Origin: Daphnia pulex
Taxonomy: Eukaryota; Arthropoda; Branchiopoda; Diplostraca; Daphniidae
DNA: 64,000 nt
Direction: 5' to 3'
NCBI RefSeq assembly: GCF_021134715.1
Contig: NC_060018.1
Coordinates: 12,603,501-12,667,500 of the forward strand
Position numbers and translations under genes: made by a program. Every line of letters starts with the position of its first letter. Position 1 is the stretch's first letter. The notes beneath the pieces were generated by a model. The model was not told where the DNA came from, did no database searches, and saw only the letters and a program-made list of their open reading frames with translations. This document shows positions 24,197 to 36,207 of the stretch, piece after piece.

Positions 24197-24909
24197 TTAT
24201 TCTTTATCGGTTTTGAGTTCGCTGACTCTGGCGTAGGGGAACTCGATGTCACACTTTGGAAGAGCCGAATGCAGGAACTCTATGCAGCCTTCTCTGTTGG
24301 TGACTTCCGGCAAATCATAGAGGAGCAAGTGACGCAAGTTGGAGAGACACGACAGTGATTTTATGGCTGAATCACTAATGTCACCACAACTGCTCAACTG
24401 AAGTTCTTCAAGTGAACCTTTGACTGCTGCCAGCATTGGCAGGGCTTCGTTGTCCAAGTAGTTGCATTTGTGAAGGGTCAGTTTTTTCAGATGATCGAGT
24501 CCTCCTGCAGAGAAATATGTTAGCATGAATTGGAAGATTATGTGCTTTATCTCATACTCAAGTGAGGAAATCCAACTGACATGATACATGATCCTGTGGC
24601 ATCAATTTCTTCAATCAACAAACTTCGGTAGCCCCCGGGAGGCAAGCTGTTGTAGTCTTTGAGAACAGATTCCTTGTCCTTCCATCTCACACCTGCTCCA
24701 CAACGAAGAAGCCACTCTGCTGCAGCTCTGTCTGGTCCAACATCCTTGATTCTCGACTCATCCACTCTGTAGAAGCAGATTAATTTTAATAAAAAAATTT
24801 ATGTAAACTGAAATTAAAATTACTTGTTGGTGATTGTGTTTAACCATCCCCAGATAGTTCGCTTAGACTGAGATTGTAACAGATTCCTCACTGCCAAAAG
24901 TTTCACCAT
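24197..24909 (-). CDS. ATP5S: ATP synthase subunit s / coupling factor B (DMAC2L), mitochondrial
   Basis: Minus strand, three exons near 24909-24824, 24766-24558 and 24504-24197, 200 aa, the normal family length. The N-terminus MVKLLAVRNLLQSQSKRTIW looks like a mitochondrial presequence. Then come WGWLNTITNKVDESRIKDVG, PDRAAAEWLLRCGA and IEEIDATGSCIMSVGFPHL, all close to the vertebrate protein. Leucine-rich repeats follow: LTLHKCNYLDNEAL, LEELQLSSCGDISD and LRHLLLYDLPEV. The protein binds on the matrix side and is linked to ATP synthase coupling or complex I assembly. The gene is divergent from NSA2 and convergent with VRK1. Certain as a family member. Confidence 0.92.
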
Positions 24910-25832
24910 TTCTACAATAAATGAAGAGAATGTTACGCTGTTTTATTTTCTTTTATTAACTCTGTCACTTGGTTAACAATTAGATATTAATAATAAAAGA
25001 ACACAAAACGGGCAGGGTAAACTGAAAATCAAGTCGTTCTTGTCAATTTGTTTAATCTAATTCGTAATTAACCGAAAATATCCTAAATATTTACTTCAAC
25101 GTTTATGTTACGTTCTTGCTGTTTAATGTTTACAAATTTTGCCGGTATAAAACGCCACCTAGCGGCAAAAACGCTCAAATACAGAAAATGCTTTTCACGT
25201 ACTTTGAAATAAATTGCAAAGAGTTCGTGAATTTTTTAACCCTATAATGAATTAATTTTCATACTTTGTAATTTTATTAAAAGTACATTGTTGTTTTCTA
25301 TAATTTTTTTATTAATTATGGTGAATCGTGAATTTTCGATTCGTTAGGAAGTCGCAACGTTGCCGCTATGCTTCTTCTTCTTGAAGCTCTCAGTGTTCTT
25401 TCCTTTCAAGTATCGAGCTGCTAGTGGGGAGAGTGCTATTGCAGGTGAGTTCTCTCGAGCTTTTTAATATATTATTTAGATAATCTTGAGTAATTGCTCT
25501 TTTTAATGTCTTACTACTATCATGCTAAGTTGAGTAAGCGTGGGCGTTGTTATTTTTAGTTATTTGATAAGTGGAAATGTGTTACTTGCGATTGTCGGCC
25601 ATCGGCAGCAACGTGGTTGTCTGTCGCCATTTTGACATTTTTTAAGGCTCAGTAGTAGACAGGCGTTTTTTCTAGATTTACATCTTGGTACTTAAAAGAT
25701 GGTCAGACAACGCACCCTTATACATGCATAGTTCATGTAATTGAAGTCTTACCCCCTGTATTTTCAGGGTAAACTGTTGTCTGACCAGCTTTAGTTCACA
25801 CACACACAGAGTTCTCCCCAACCACCACCACC
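24910..25832. promoter_or_regulatory. Divergent promoter ATP5S/NSA2 with CTCF-like site and NSA2 leader intron
   Basis: Between the two start codons lies CGCCACCTAGCGG (25153-25165), on the minus strand CCGCTAGGTGGCG, a CTCF-like core. A pyrimidine-rich start CTTCTTCTTCTTG near 25371 may be the NSA2 transcription start (TCT-type initiator). The leader exon then ends ATTGCAG at 25444/25445 with donor GTGAGT, and the leader intron ends TTTTCAG at 25769, just before the exon with the ATG at 25833. Confidence 0.5.
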
Positions 25833-26615
25833 ATGCCACAGAACGAGCACATTGAGTTGTTCCAGAAGCGCTATGGCTTTCGCATGGATTATCAAGAAAG
25901 GCAGCGAAAGAAGAAGGCCAGGGAGCACAAACTGCAATCGAAGATGGCCCAGAAGCTGATTGGTATCAAGGGCAAGATCTTTGCCAAGAAGCGCTACTCT
26001 GAAAAGGTGCAACTCAAGAGGACCATCAAGGCACATGAAGAAAAGAAGACTCGCAAGAAGGAAGATGGAAAGGTGCCTGAAGGAGCCATGCCTGCTTACC
26101 TCCTGGATCGTGAGAACACATCACAAGCCAAACTGCTGTCTTCTATGGTGAAGCAGAAGCGCAAGGAGAAGGCTGGCAAATGGGATGTTCCTCTACCCAA
26201 AGTTCGTGCCCAGTCAGAAGCTGAAGTGTTCCGTGTCTTGAAGACGGGCAAGAGCCGCAGAAAGGGCTGGAAGAGGCTGGTGACCAAAGTTTGCTTCGTC
26301 GGAGAAGGTTTCACTCGTAAGCCGCCCAAGTACGAGCGTTTCGTCCGACCCATGGCATTGCGGTTCAAGAAGGCTCACGTCACACATCCGGAATTGAAAG
26401 CTACATTTTGTCTCCCGATTGTTGGCGTCAAGAAGAATCCCTCCTCTCCAATGTACACATCTCTGGGTGTCATAACAAAGGGAACCATCATTGAAGTCAA
26501 TGTTTCTGAACTCGGTCTCGTCACTCAGGGTGGCAAAGTTGTGTGGGGCAAATATGCCCAAGTGACCAATAATCCTGAAAACGACGGATGTATCAACGCC
26601 ATTTTGCTCGTTTGA
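25833..26615 (+). CDS. NSA2: Ribosome biogenesis protein NSA2
   Basis: Intronless coding region of 260 aa, the exact usual length. It starts [20 protein letters not shown] and continues with a highly basic helical part (residues 15-90, [16 protein letters not shown]). The C-terminal beta-barrel of the eS8/NSA2 fold has [38 protein letters not shown] and a terminus [20 protein letters not shown]2 is a nucleolar/nuclear factor that travels with pre-60S particles and is needed for 27S pre-rRNA cleavage. It precedes RPS27A by only 163 bp on the same strand. Confidence 0.97.
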   Translation: MPQNEHIELFQKRYGFRMDYQERQRKKKAREHKLQSKMAQKLIGIKGKIFAKKRYSEKVQLKRTIKAHEEKKTRKKEDGKVPEGAMPAYLLDRENTSQAKLLSSMVKQKRKEKAGKWDVPLPKVRAQSEAEVFRVLKTGKSRRKGWKRLVTKVCFVGEGFTRKPPKYERFVRPMALRFKKAHVTHPELKATFCLPIVGVKKNPSSPMYTSLGVITKGTIIEVNVSELGLVTQGGKVVWGKYAQVTNNPENDGCINAILLV

Positions 26616-26714
26616 ACATAATACACACGAATTTTCGTTTAGCTTCGCCGTTTTAGCCTACGTTATCTTAGACTAGTCTTTAAGTTAAATTTGTGTGATT
26701 TAAATGTTTTCAAA

Positions 26715-27497
<783 letters not shown>

Positions 27498-28023
27498 GCG
27501 ATAGATATGTGGTTGTACGCCGTTGTGAAGTTGAATACACTATGGCTGTGCAAAATGACTGTTTTTATTGATTAGTTCGTTATTCTCAGCCGATGATGTG
27601 TATATACGACTTTACAGCTGGTTAATATAAGTGATGGAAATGTGATATTTCGAGCAACGTTAATACTTCAATAGCGATCGCATACATTTTGGTCCGAGGT
27701 TATTAAAGATTCAGATTATTTTCTCATGAAATATTCGTATTTATAATTAATTGAATGGAATTTGTTTTAGGACTGGGAGATTATAAAATGATAACTGAAA
27801 AACTTTTGAGAAAAAATAATAATAAAATATCGATACTGGTGAAAAACGAAAAATCGATTTCTAATATTACTCTATCCACTGTTTAGTATCAGGCAGCATG
27901 GCCGCTCCCCCAACCCAAGCTTTGTTCCAAGTTTCATTGATCTGCTGAGTTAGTTGCTTGACGTATCTAGTGGAGAACACAAGGCTTGGTGATATCGTTT
28001 TGGTTGTTTAGAATTATCCAGCC
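27498..28023. other. Intergenic between RPS27A and U2AF1
   Basis: AT-rich. It holds the RPS27A 3' UTR and the U2AF1 leader (TTTAGAATTATCCAGCC before the ATG). Several ATCGAT/TATCGAT motifs (27674, 27825-27830, 27851) resemble the DRE element of housekeeping promoters. No gene is supported. Confidence 0.45.
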
Positions 28024-29968
28024 ATGGCTGAATATTTGGCTTCGATTTTTGGAACAGAGAAGGACAAGTAATTTGTATTAAAATAGAAGTATTATCAATC
28101 CACGGTATTTAATACGATTTGACATTTAGGGTAAATTGTTCTTTTTACTTCAAAATTGGTGCTTGCCGGCACGGAGATCGATGCTCTCGTATTCACAACA
28201 AACCCACTTTCAGTCAGGTATTAAAGAACAAAGATTTATACAAATAATTTTGTTTTGAAAGAATATTTCTAATTGTTGTACATTTATCTAGACCATCTGT
28301 CTTCAGAATTTTTATGTAAATCCTCAAAATGCCACAAAGACCGCTGATGGAACTGCAGGTATAATGTGCATTGTCTTTTGTAAAATTCAATATTGACACT
28401 CTAGTTTCTGGTTTACAGTTCCTGGTATTGTTACCATGAGTGATGAAGAAGCCCAAGAACATTTTGATAACTTCTTTGAAGATGTATTTGCAGAATGTGA
28501 AGACAAGGTAAGAGGTAAAATAATGTGTTTTCCGTTTTGTTTTCTGCTAACTTTTAGTTTATGCAGTATGGAGAAATTGAGGAGATGAATGTTTGTGACA
28601 ATCTTGGAGATCATCTTGTTGGAAATGTATACATTAAGGTATAGAGGAACTGTAAAATTACTCTACTACACAGACATACATAATTTTTGTCTTCAATCCA
28701 GTTTCGTAGAGAGGAAGATGCTGAGAAGGCTGTTAATGACTTGAATAACAGATGGTTTGCTGGAAGGCCAGTCTATGCTGAATTAAGCCCTGTAACAGAT
28801 TTCCGCGAAGCTTGCTGCCGTCAATACGAACTGGGGTGAGTTGGAAAATTGCTCAACAAGTGCACATGGCACTTGTCAACTAATGATTTATTTTTGGTTT
28901 TCCCCAACATCACAAAGTTCTGGTGACTAAGAATTTGCGTTTTTCCCCACCCATACATATTCGAGTACTAATACGTTAAGAAATTTAAGTGAAATCTCAC
29001 TGTTTACAGCCCAGCCAGTCCGACATCGGTTATTTACTAAACGCCTTCTGAAAAAATTGCCATTTTGTTTGTGACTGATTTTCTGTTTGTTTTTTCTTTC
29101 TAGCCCAGCCTTCTAGCAAATAATAATTTTTGTTTTTTCTTCTTCTCTTCACAGCCTCTTCAAGCTTCATTATTAGTACATTAGTGTACGACATCCCGAA
29201 CCTTTTACACATCTTGAATATTTTTTTTAGATAGGCACGATTATCAGAAGTTGGCTAAATGAGAAAGAAAGCTGGACAAAGCCTTTACGATTGATGAAAT
29301 TTAGCACATTCTTATTTTTGTTTGTTTATTATTTTCGTGGCGATGTGAGAATGGCGATTGGTTTACCAATGTTTGACTGGTTGTTGGCTTTTGTATGTAG
29401 AATGAAGCACAAGATGGAAGCTCTAGAAGGTGCTCGGGGTGGGAATAGAGGACGACCCCGTGTGCCCTTCAGCAGTGCTGACCAAAGGTAGTAAACACAT
29501 ACAGAAAATGTCACAAGTTCATTTTGATATTCAACTATATCTTAACAACTAACCAAAAGAGAAAATCACTCCAACTCTGTGACTTACCCACTTCATTTTA
29601 TTTTCAACGTTCTAAACCTTCAATTGCTGACTATTCTTTACACTGTTAATTTGGTTTTTCGTTTAAATGTAGCGAGTGTACGCGAAGTGGATTTTGCAAT
29701 TTCATGCATCTGAAACCAATTTCGCGCGAACTAAGACGTGAACTTTATGGACGTAAACGTAAAGGAAGGAGGTAATTAGAAATGATTTTATTATGCAGAT
29801 CTTGCTTTATTAACCATCCATGTCATTTAAATTAATAGCTCCAGCCGAGATAGAGGTGGTTCCGGTGGACCTGGATCTGGTGGTGGTGGTGGTCCTCGAC
29901 CTCGTGACCGTCGCCGATCTCGTTCCCGTGACCGTAGCGACCGTCGAGATCGTTCTGGACGCTATTAA
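28024..29968 (+). CDS. U2AF1: Splicing factor U2AF small subunit (U2AF1/U2AF38)
   Basis: Exons 28024-28067, 28130-28217, 28292-28358, 28419-28507, 28567-28638, 28702-28835, 29673-29771 and 29839-29968 give 240 aa, the human length. It starts [20 protein letters not shown]. Zinc finger 1 is [20 protein letters not shown] (about 18-37). The UHM/RRM follows (about 65-145: [16 protein letters not shown]-type helix, GNVYIKF RNP1, [20 protein letters not shown]). Zinc finger 2 is [11 protein letters not shown] and after [19 protein letters not shown] comes a short RGG/RS tail. U2AF1 reads the AG at 3' splice sites in the nucleus. The 837-bp intron 6 is by far the longest and contains a candidate cassette exon (29401-29487). 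Confidence 0.96.
29401..29487 (+). other. Candidate in-frame cassette exon of U2AF1 (87 nt)
   Basis: Inside intron 6 there is a good acceptor (TTGTTGGCTTTTGTATGTAG ending 29400) and donor (AAAG/GTAGTA at 29488). The 87 nt between have the right phase (GG + A ... AG + C) and no stop. They would add 29 residues containing [20 protein letters not shown] directly before the first Cys of zinc finger 2. The Arg/Gly-rich content resembles the protein's own tail. It could be a decoy exon; this is inference from sequence only. Confidence 0.5.
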
Positions 29969-30986
29969 CAATTGTTTTTTCTATTTCAATCTTAAGCGTA
30001 TTGTAATGCCATGATGAAAATACAACTACTTCACACTTTCAAATAATTGAAATTTCGCGCGTTTATTAAATTTAATTGCTTAGATAGTTTCTTGGATTGG
30101 CAGATTATATTTTATTATTTTGTTCTCGTCAGGAATATCCTGATTATTTGTCCATCCATCATAATCTTTCTTTTTAAAAAGGGGAAAAAGATGATAAAAA
30201 AAAACAAAAAATGAGCTTATGTTTAGTTTTTAGGGCCCGACACACCCGCAAGAGGCGCTAATATTATTCAAATTTGTGTTCACGTTTTTTCCCGAAGGAT
30301 AAACGATAAAGGACTAGTTGAGAAGTGTTTTCTACTTTAAATCTCAAATTGTCAAATATCTGAAGTGTAGATAACGTTTGATTGCTTCTTCATTTAATTT
30401 GCTTGAGCAAACAGCGAAGGAAGAATTAATCGAAGTAAGAACGTTTGTATATTTATTGTTTTTTCCACACCACATGGGCACATGCTCATTTCAGATGGTC
30501 TGCATGACAAAAAATATTAATTGGTGGTTTATCAAAAGTTTGAAATTTCTTTCAATATCCAGAGAGACTGTAATTTCTTAGCAAACATAACAGCACAGAC
30601 TACGAGATTTGGAAGACCTCATTTGTAACTGAAAACGATAATGAGTTCAGTATATTGCTGTTGACTTGTCAATGGCCATACAGCTTTCAGTCAGTTAATT
30701 ATTGCCTCCTGTTATTGAAAAGGTATAGAACATGATTTCATTGATTTCCCCATTACATTTTCTACATTGAAGGATGTTACTGTTAATTAACTTAGGATCG
30801 ATTGGACGAAGAAACAAGAAAGAACTATTTGTTTTGTGGTACAGACAGAAACGAAGATAATTTTGTTCATGGTGATGAAACAATTTACTATTAATCTAGT
30901 TATGATATTTCTGTTTTAATGAAATTCTTTTTTCCCTTATCAGTCTTCAAAGTTGATCAAAGAAACTAGGAACACTTAAAATAAGG
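29969..30986. other. Intergenic region with duplicated promoter segment
   Basis: 30235-30340 (CAAGAGGCGCTAATATTATTC, AAATTTGTGTTCACG, GAAGTGTTTTCTACTTT) is repeated at 34195-34290 before the second gene of the local family. This marks a shared promoter-proximal block. The remainder to 30986 shows no clear exon. Confidence 0.5.
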
Positions 30987-33074
30987 ATGGATATCCTAGA
31001 AGAAGAAGAATTCAACTGGATAGATGAAAACTTTTTGAGAAACAGCAGGCCACAAAAAGCAAGTTATTCCAATGTAATGATTTCATTTTGACAAGGCAAA
31101 CATTTTAGATTATTAAATTGGTATATTTACACAGGAAAAGGATGAAGCCTGGAAGAGAGAGCTAGGACGGCAACAAGAAAGACACGCGTCGTGTGAAAAT
31201 GTATCGTACAGTCACGAGAAGCAAGATCATCCTGCATCATTTTGTCCTCGAGACATAAAGGGAAGAAGATCGGTGAAACTTGAATTAGATAGAGAATATA
31301 CAAAAACGGAGATATTAGACGTACTTTTTGGCGATGAAATGAATCACAGAATTTCTGATTCTTGTGAAACATTTGTATTTTCAAACACCCCTACTAAACA
31401 GGATGACCTTGCAGAAATAGAAATAATTGATCTTTGTGATTCCGAGGATGAATTGCACGAGGAAAAAAGCATTCCGAATTTGTGTGGGATGGCTAAAATG
31501 GAAGCAAACATCTCCATTCCTCAAGATGAGAAAATCATTACAGCTTCGGCAGTTGTTTTGACCGACTCTGAAATCAAGCAAGACCATCAGGTGTCAGTTA
31601 ACAACAATTACTTAACAAGTAAAATTTCCAAGATCATTGATAGATTGGCTGTACCCATCAACTATGTTCTTGCTGGATTTGAACAAATAATTAGCGCTCT
31701 TTCATTCAGCTCTGACATGAAGTCTTGCTCTCTTGTTGGGGCCAGTAGTTCAAAAAACAGCAATAACCTGAAGCCCAATCCTTCAATGGCTACTTTGATG
31801 GATTTGAACACTTTACACCATGTTTCTCCTAAAGTAATATTCATTTTAAAGGTAGAGTTTAATTCTGTAGATATTTACATCCTTTTCACATTCAGGAGAC
31901 GCTTCACAACGATTCTCAGCCAACAAAAGAAGAAAATCTGATGACTGAGTATTTAGAATCGGAGATTGATTGTTATTGCAATCCGGCGTTCCATACATGC
32001 CGAAATGCTCCCTCCATCATTGGCGATAACGCGAGGTCTTATTCAAGCGAGATTCGAAGAAAAGAAGGCGAAGTCGCAAGGCAAGCTCCATATGTCAATT
32101 TAGACACAAGGTATTGCAGATTCGTCTCCTAACTTAGCTTGTTGAACTACTGTACATTCCAATATCCTTTGTCCATTAAATCACAGAAATTCTCCACAAA
32201 AGCACAGTTTGAAAAGTCGTTATCGATCTGATCGTCGTAGTAGCCCTATGATGAATGTGAAAAATGTCCCTAAATCCGATATTGAATGCCAATTGAAACA
32301 ATACGAATATGCAGATAGTGAATTTCAAACCTCAAAAACTTCATTGTCTGCAGTGGAAATTGAAGCAACAAGGCTTATATCAACCAATGACGAATGTGGT
32401 GGGAAATTAATAATTTGATTAAGTTTTGAGCATTAATAGGGCGCGCTGAACATTACATTTTTTTATATAGGTATTCCTCAGAACTTGACCAGTCGAAAGT
32501 GTGAATTACAATTTAACGGTAATAACACTCAAACCTTGTCCTACGAACGTGATCTACTTTCTGAAAACAAGCCACTGAATTCATCAACCTCCTCATTACC
32601 TCCCTTCATAGAGGGTGATGAGGAAGTTTCTACTCCATGTGTTTCTCTTGAATGCACAACAGCGCCTAGTTCTGATTGTATTGTTGCTCCATTTGTTTCT
32701 CGTTGTTCAAGCATGACTGAAATTCCTCTTCGCATATCTACTCGACAAAAATCTCGGCCTCATAGATACCGAGATACCGATGACGATTTGAATATGAGAC
32801 ATGCAAGAATGACGAAAGCGAGATCCAGCTCAACCAAACTTAGAAGTATATACATGCATATTATGCATTATTTTGGATATATTTTATTTAGTTAATGATA
32901 TGTTTATTTTATTTTGCAGAACCATTGATCAATGCAGTAAGATCTGTTAATGTGGAGCCCGTCGTTGAATGTGAAAGTTTGGAAAGTTATCATGTCGATG
33001 ACGTAGAAGGTATCCCTATTTTTTCATTTGTTAACTCTGAGGATCTTGTCAAGTTTTGTGCTGATCAGCTATAA
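30987..33074 (+). CDS. Uncharacterised 580-aa protein with SUMO-interaction-like motif
   Basis: Exons 30987-31073, 31135-31833, 31896-32110, 32187-32398, 32471-32845 and 32920-33074 join in phase to 580 aa. I do not recognise a known domain. It starts MDILEEEEFNWIDENFLRN, matching the internal MDILEEKVNGI/MDIIEEKVNEI segment of the two genes downstream; the intron after it and the next exon's GEK/EKD start also align. So it is a diverged family member lacking their first exon and C-terminal domain. Residues near 125 read EIEIIDLCDSEDELHEE, a hydrophobic core followed by acids, like a SUMO-interaction motif. The rest is Ser/Lys-rich and probably unstructured, with a basic patch RISTRQKSRPHRYR. 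A nuclear role is a guess. Confidence 0.65.
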
Positions 33075-34604
33075 GATACCCTATCGAATGTCAGTTTACA
33101 TCGATATAGCTGCATACAATATGCAACCGTTTTTCTTTTTGAATTAATCAGATAGTACCGAACCACGTGGTTTTCTACTTGAACAGCGATTAACCTGGAT
33201 TAACCAGAAATATTTTATTGTTTTGTTTTTTGTTTTTTGCTATTTTTTTTTCTCTTTCTACTTTTTGTTTAGTAAAGCAATTACCAATGGTCATTTTGAA
33301 TTTATGTAGTTTATGGTTTTGTGCTACATATTCATTGTTCAACTTAGATTTGTTAATTCATTAGATTAAAATTTCGGGAATGCTAACTTGATCGTTCTAA
33401 ATTAAGACGAATATTGCCTGAAACTGGACGATTCAAACCAGTCAACATTATCAATAAAAAACTCTAATTTTTTCATTGTAACTTTCTCTGGTAACTTTTA
33501 GCCAAAAATGAAAGCTAGATTAATCTATTAATCACATGGTACGCACTGCACTACGGGAATTGGACTAGCGTCCGTTCAGGAAAATAAGTTTCATCTAGCA
33601 TTAGTCGGCCAAACCGGGCAATCAGATAATCAGTGTGAGATTAGTAAATATGAATAATAAGATGACGAAATTGATTCTCATTCGCCTCATTATATTTCAT
33701 TCGAAATTCTCATTACAGTTCATCAGCGCAATGCGTGAACCGATTTCATCAGAGAAAAGGTTGCTCTCTTCATCGTCCCACTTAAAAAAACAGCTAGGTT
33801 TTACATTATTTAAAATTTATTATAAACTTAAATAGAAGAGGTAAAAAGAGCATTTCATTTCTTATTTCTTTGGTTTTGTCATTCTAGCTGGGTACTATTT
33901 ATTGGAATGAATATTCCATCACATCCATGATCCTTCCTTCCCTAACCCATGGGACAGAAGACAAGGCAGTCTAAGTTCTATTCCTGAGATAGAAGTTTTA
34001 TCTCTTTTTGTGTTACTGAGCCCAATTTGAACAAATTATGTTCCCCTCCTTTGAGGTCGACGATTACCACTTTTTGTAAATGTCAACATAGAAGTGTTCA
34101 AATATGAGTAACTTTAGTTTCTTCGATTTCTTTGTTACCTTTCTTTGATAGATTAGTTATTAGCAAGACGGGTGAGCAGGCAGCAGGGCAGCGCAGCAAG
34201 AGGCGCTATTATTCAAATTTGTGTTAACGTTTTTTTCCAGAAGGAAAAAGGAGTTAATTTAATTAATTGAAAAGTGTTTTCTACTTTATGTTCATTCATT
34301 AGAAAAAAGCCGCTGCTATTTTCATTTCTCATTTGTCGAAAACTAGGTAGCCTAACTAGGTTGCCAGTTGCCACCGCTCTTCATTGCTGTGGTTACTGCT
34401 GCCACCTATTGTCTGGTTCGCCCACTTTTTCTGTTCCCTATAGAGGGGGTTACATCGGGACCAGGAGGGCCCGATGCCTTAGAAGTAAGTAAGTAAGTTA
34501 GAGGTTAATCGATTTCCGGATGTGTTGTGTGTGTGCTGTGTGGTCGAAAGTGCTGCATGGGTCGTTTCAGAATTCGTTAAATTTGGATTAAGTTCGTGTT
34601 CAAG
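33075..34604. other. Intergenic and leader exon of the first BEN-like gene
   Basis: 33.1-34.1 kb is AT-rich without support for a gene. From 34195 the promoter-proximal block described at 30235 recurs. A non-coding leader ends GTTCGTGTTCAAG at 34604 with donor GTGAGG, and its intron ends TCGTTTAG at 34669, right before the ATG. Confidence 0.45.
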
Positions 34605-34669
34605 GTGAGGCTCATATAAAGTTGAGTTATCTTTGATGTTCAGTGTTATTGTTACACTTTTTCGTTTAG

Positions 34670-36207
34670 ATGAAAACTGCAAAGATGCATCCGATTAAAC
34701 CCAAAGCAAACCTTCGTTGTAAGAAACAACATGCTAGTTGTGTTACGGTTGACCAATTTTATGTAATGATGAAAGAGGCTGAAGTCAAAGAAAAACAATC
34801 TAAAAAGGAAATATTTGAGCTGATTGGTGTATTGGATAATAAACTAATGAATGTTGATGCCAAAGGTAAATATTGAGTCACCGCCTTTTCCTAAAAATAG
34901 AAAAATTGTTTTTCTGTTATGCTTTTCATCTAATAATTTAATTTCCAGGATAATTTAATCTCTTTTTTTAAATAGTAAATGAGGCGAATAAGAGGATTAA
35001 CCACCTCAAAGTGAGCAGCATTAAAAGAATGGATATCCTGGAAGAAAAAGTCAATGGGATAAATCGTAGATGTTTAGAAATACGAAACAGAGTATTAGTA
35101 AGTTGTCTAGATAAAGTCAGTAATTTTAGTTTGACTATGCAAACATAAAAAATAGTATTAACGCAATTTTTGTACAGGAAAAACACGATGGTTATGCACG
35201 AGACAGGAAGTCGGAAAGTCGCATAAACGAATCAAAGAGTCAGAGTTCCCGACATCGAGACAAGTCTTTCAAAGCTCAAGAGAGAGAAAGGGAGAGAGAA
35301 AAGCAGAGAGAAGAGCAGAGAGAAAAGGAAAGATCAGAGCAGAGAGAAAAGGAAAGAGCAGAGCAGAGAGCAAAGGAAAGAGCAGAGCAGAGAGCAAAGG
35401 AAAGAGAAAAGCAGAAAGAAAAGGAAAGAGAAAAGCAGAGAGAAAAGCAAAGAGCAGAGCAGAGAGCAGAGCAGAGAGCAAAGCAGAGAGCAAAAGAAAG
35501 AGAAGAGCAAAGAGAAAAGCAGAGAGAAGAGCAGAGAGAAAAGGAAAGAGAAGAGCAGAGAGCAAAGGAAAGAGATCATCGACGAGATCAAGAGAGTCGA
35601 AGAAAAATTGCACGAGAAAGCCATGAGTCTCGTGAAAGAAAATCGGACATTCGGATGAAGCCTGATTCATCTTGTTCTCCGGACAACAGTAGCACAATCA
35701 ACAAATCTGAAACCGGACAAGACAACGACAGCCTCCATGAACCCCTCCTTGTTACCGGACAGGGAGGTTTACTTCCTTTAACAGAAGTAAGTTTAAGATA
35801 GGGATGAATAATATCAAATAAATGTCAATATTTGCTTGTTTTTAATATCAGATCCAGCTCCAGGAATTAGCAAAGCCAGATAATTGTGTCCAATTTATTG
35901 GAAAGTTGCTTCTTGCCTCTTATCCCGAGGGTTACTTTTTGATAAAGGAAAATTCCTTTGCTGTTGCTGTAACTCCATATCACATGGATGCCCTCTACAG
36001 TAAACAAGTTCCTCTAATATTTTCAAACCCAAATCTAACTTAACGTTTTATAATATCTTATTTGTTACAGGGATTGTTTCCAGTAAATACAAAGAAATAA
36101 AACGGCGTGGTCGTCCCTCTCAAAACCTTACAAAGGAAGAAATGTCTTTGGTTATTCGTAATAAGGTCATTAAATTCAGAACAGTGAATCGTCATCTGAT
36201 ACAGTAA
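34670..36207 (+). CDS. Charged-helix protein with BEN-like C-terminal domain, long copy
   Basis: Exons 34670-34865, 34976-35115, 35178-35786, 35852-35999 and 36071-36207 give 409 aa. The N-terminus (CVTVDQFYVMMKEAEVKEK, then KKEIFELIGVLDNKL) looks like a coiled coil. Residues about 140-245 consist only of Arg, Glu, Lys, Gln and Ala (repeats like EQREKERAEQRAKER), a single-alpha-helix type. The C-terminus (about 295-405) has FIGKLLLASYPEGYFLIKEN, MDALYRIVSSKYKEIKR and NLTKEEMSLVIRNKV. Its pattern LL-x-A-x-[YF]-P-E followed by a helix ending in a basic stretch recalls BEN DNA-binding domains, but I cannot confirm this. It lies in tandem with the shorter copy at 38181. Expression and function unknown. 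Confidence 0.7.

Noticed and set aside
35269-35697. Leu/Ser/Phe-rich frames opposite the charged-helix exon
   Set aside because: These hydrophobic frames are shadows of the AGAGAA-type repeat and change with every frame.
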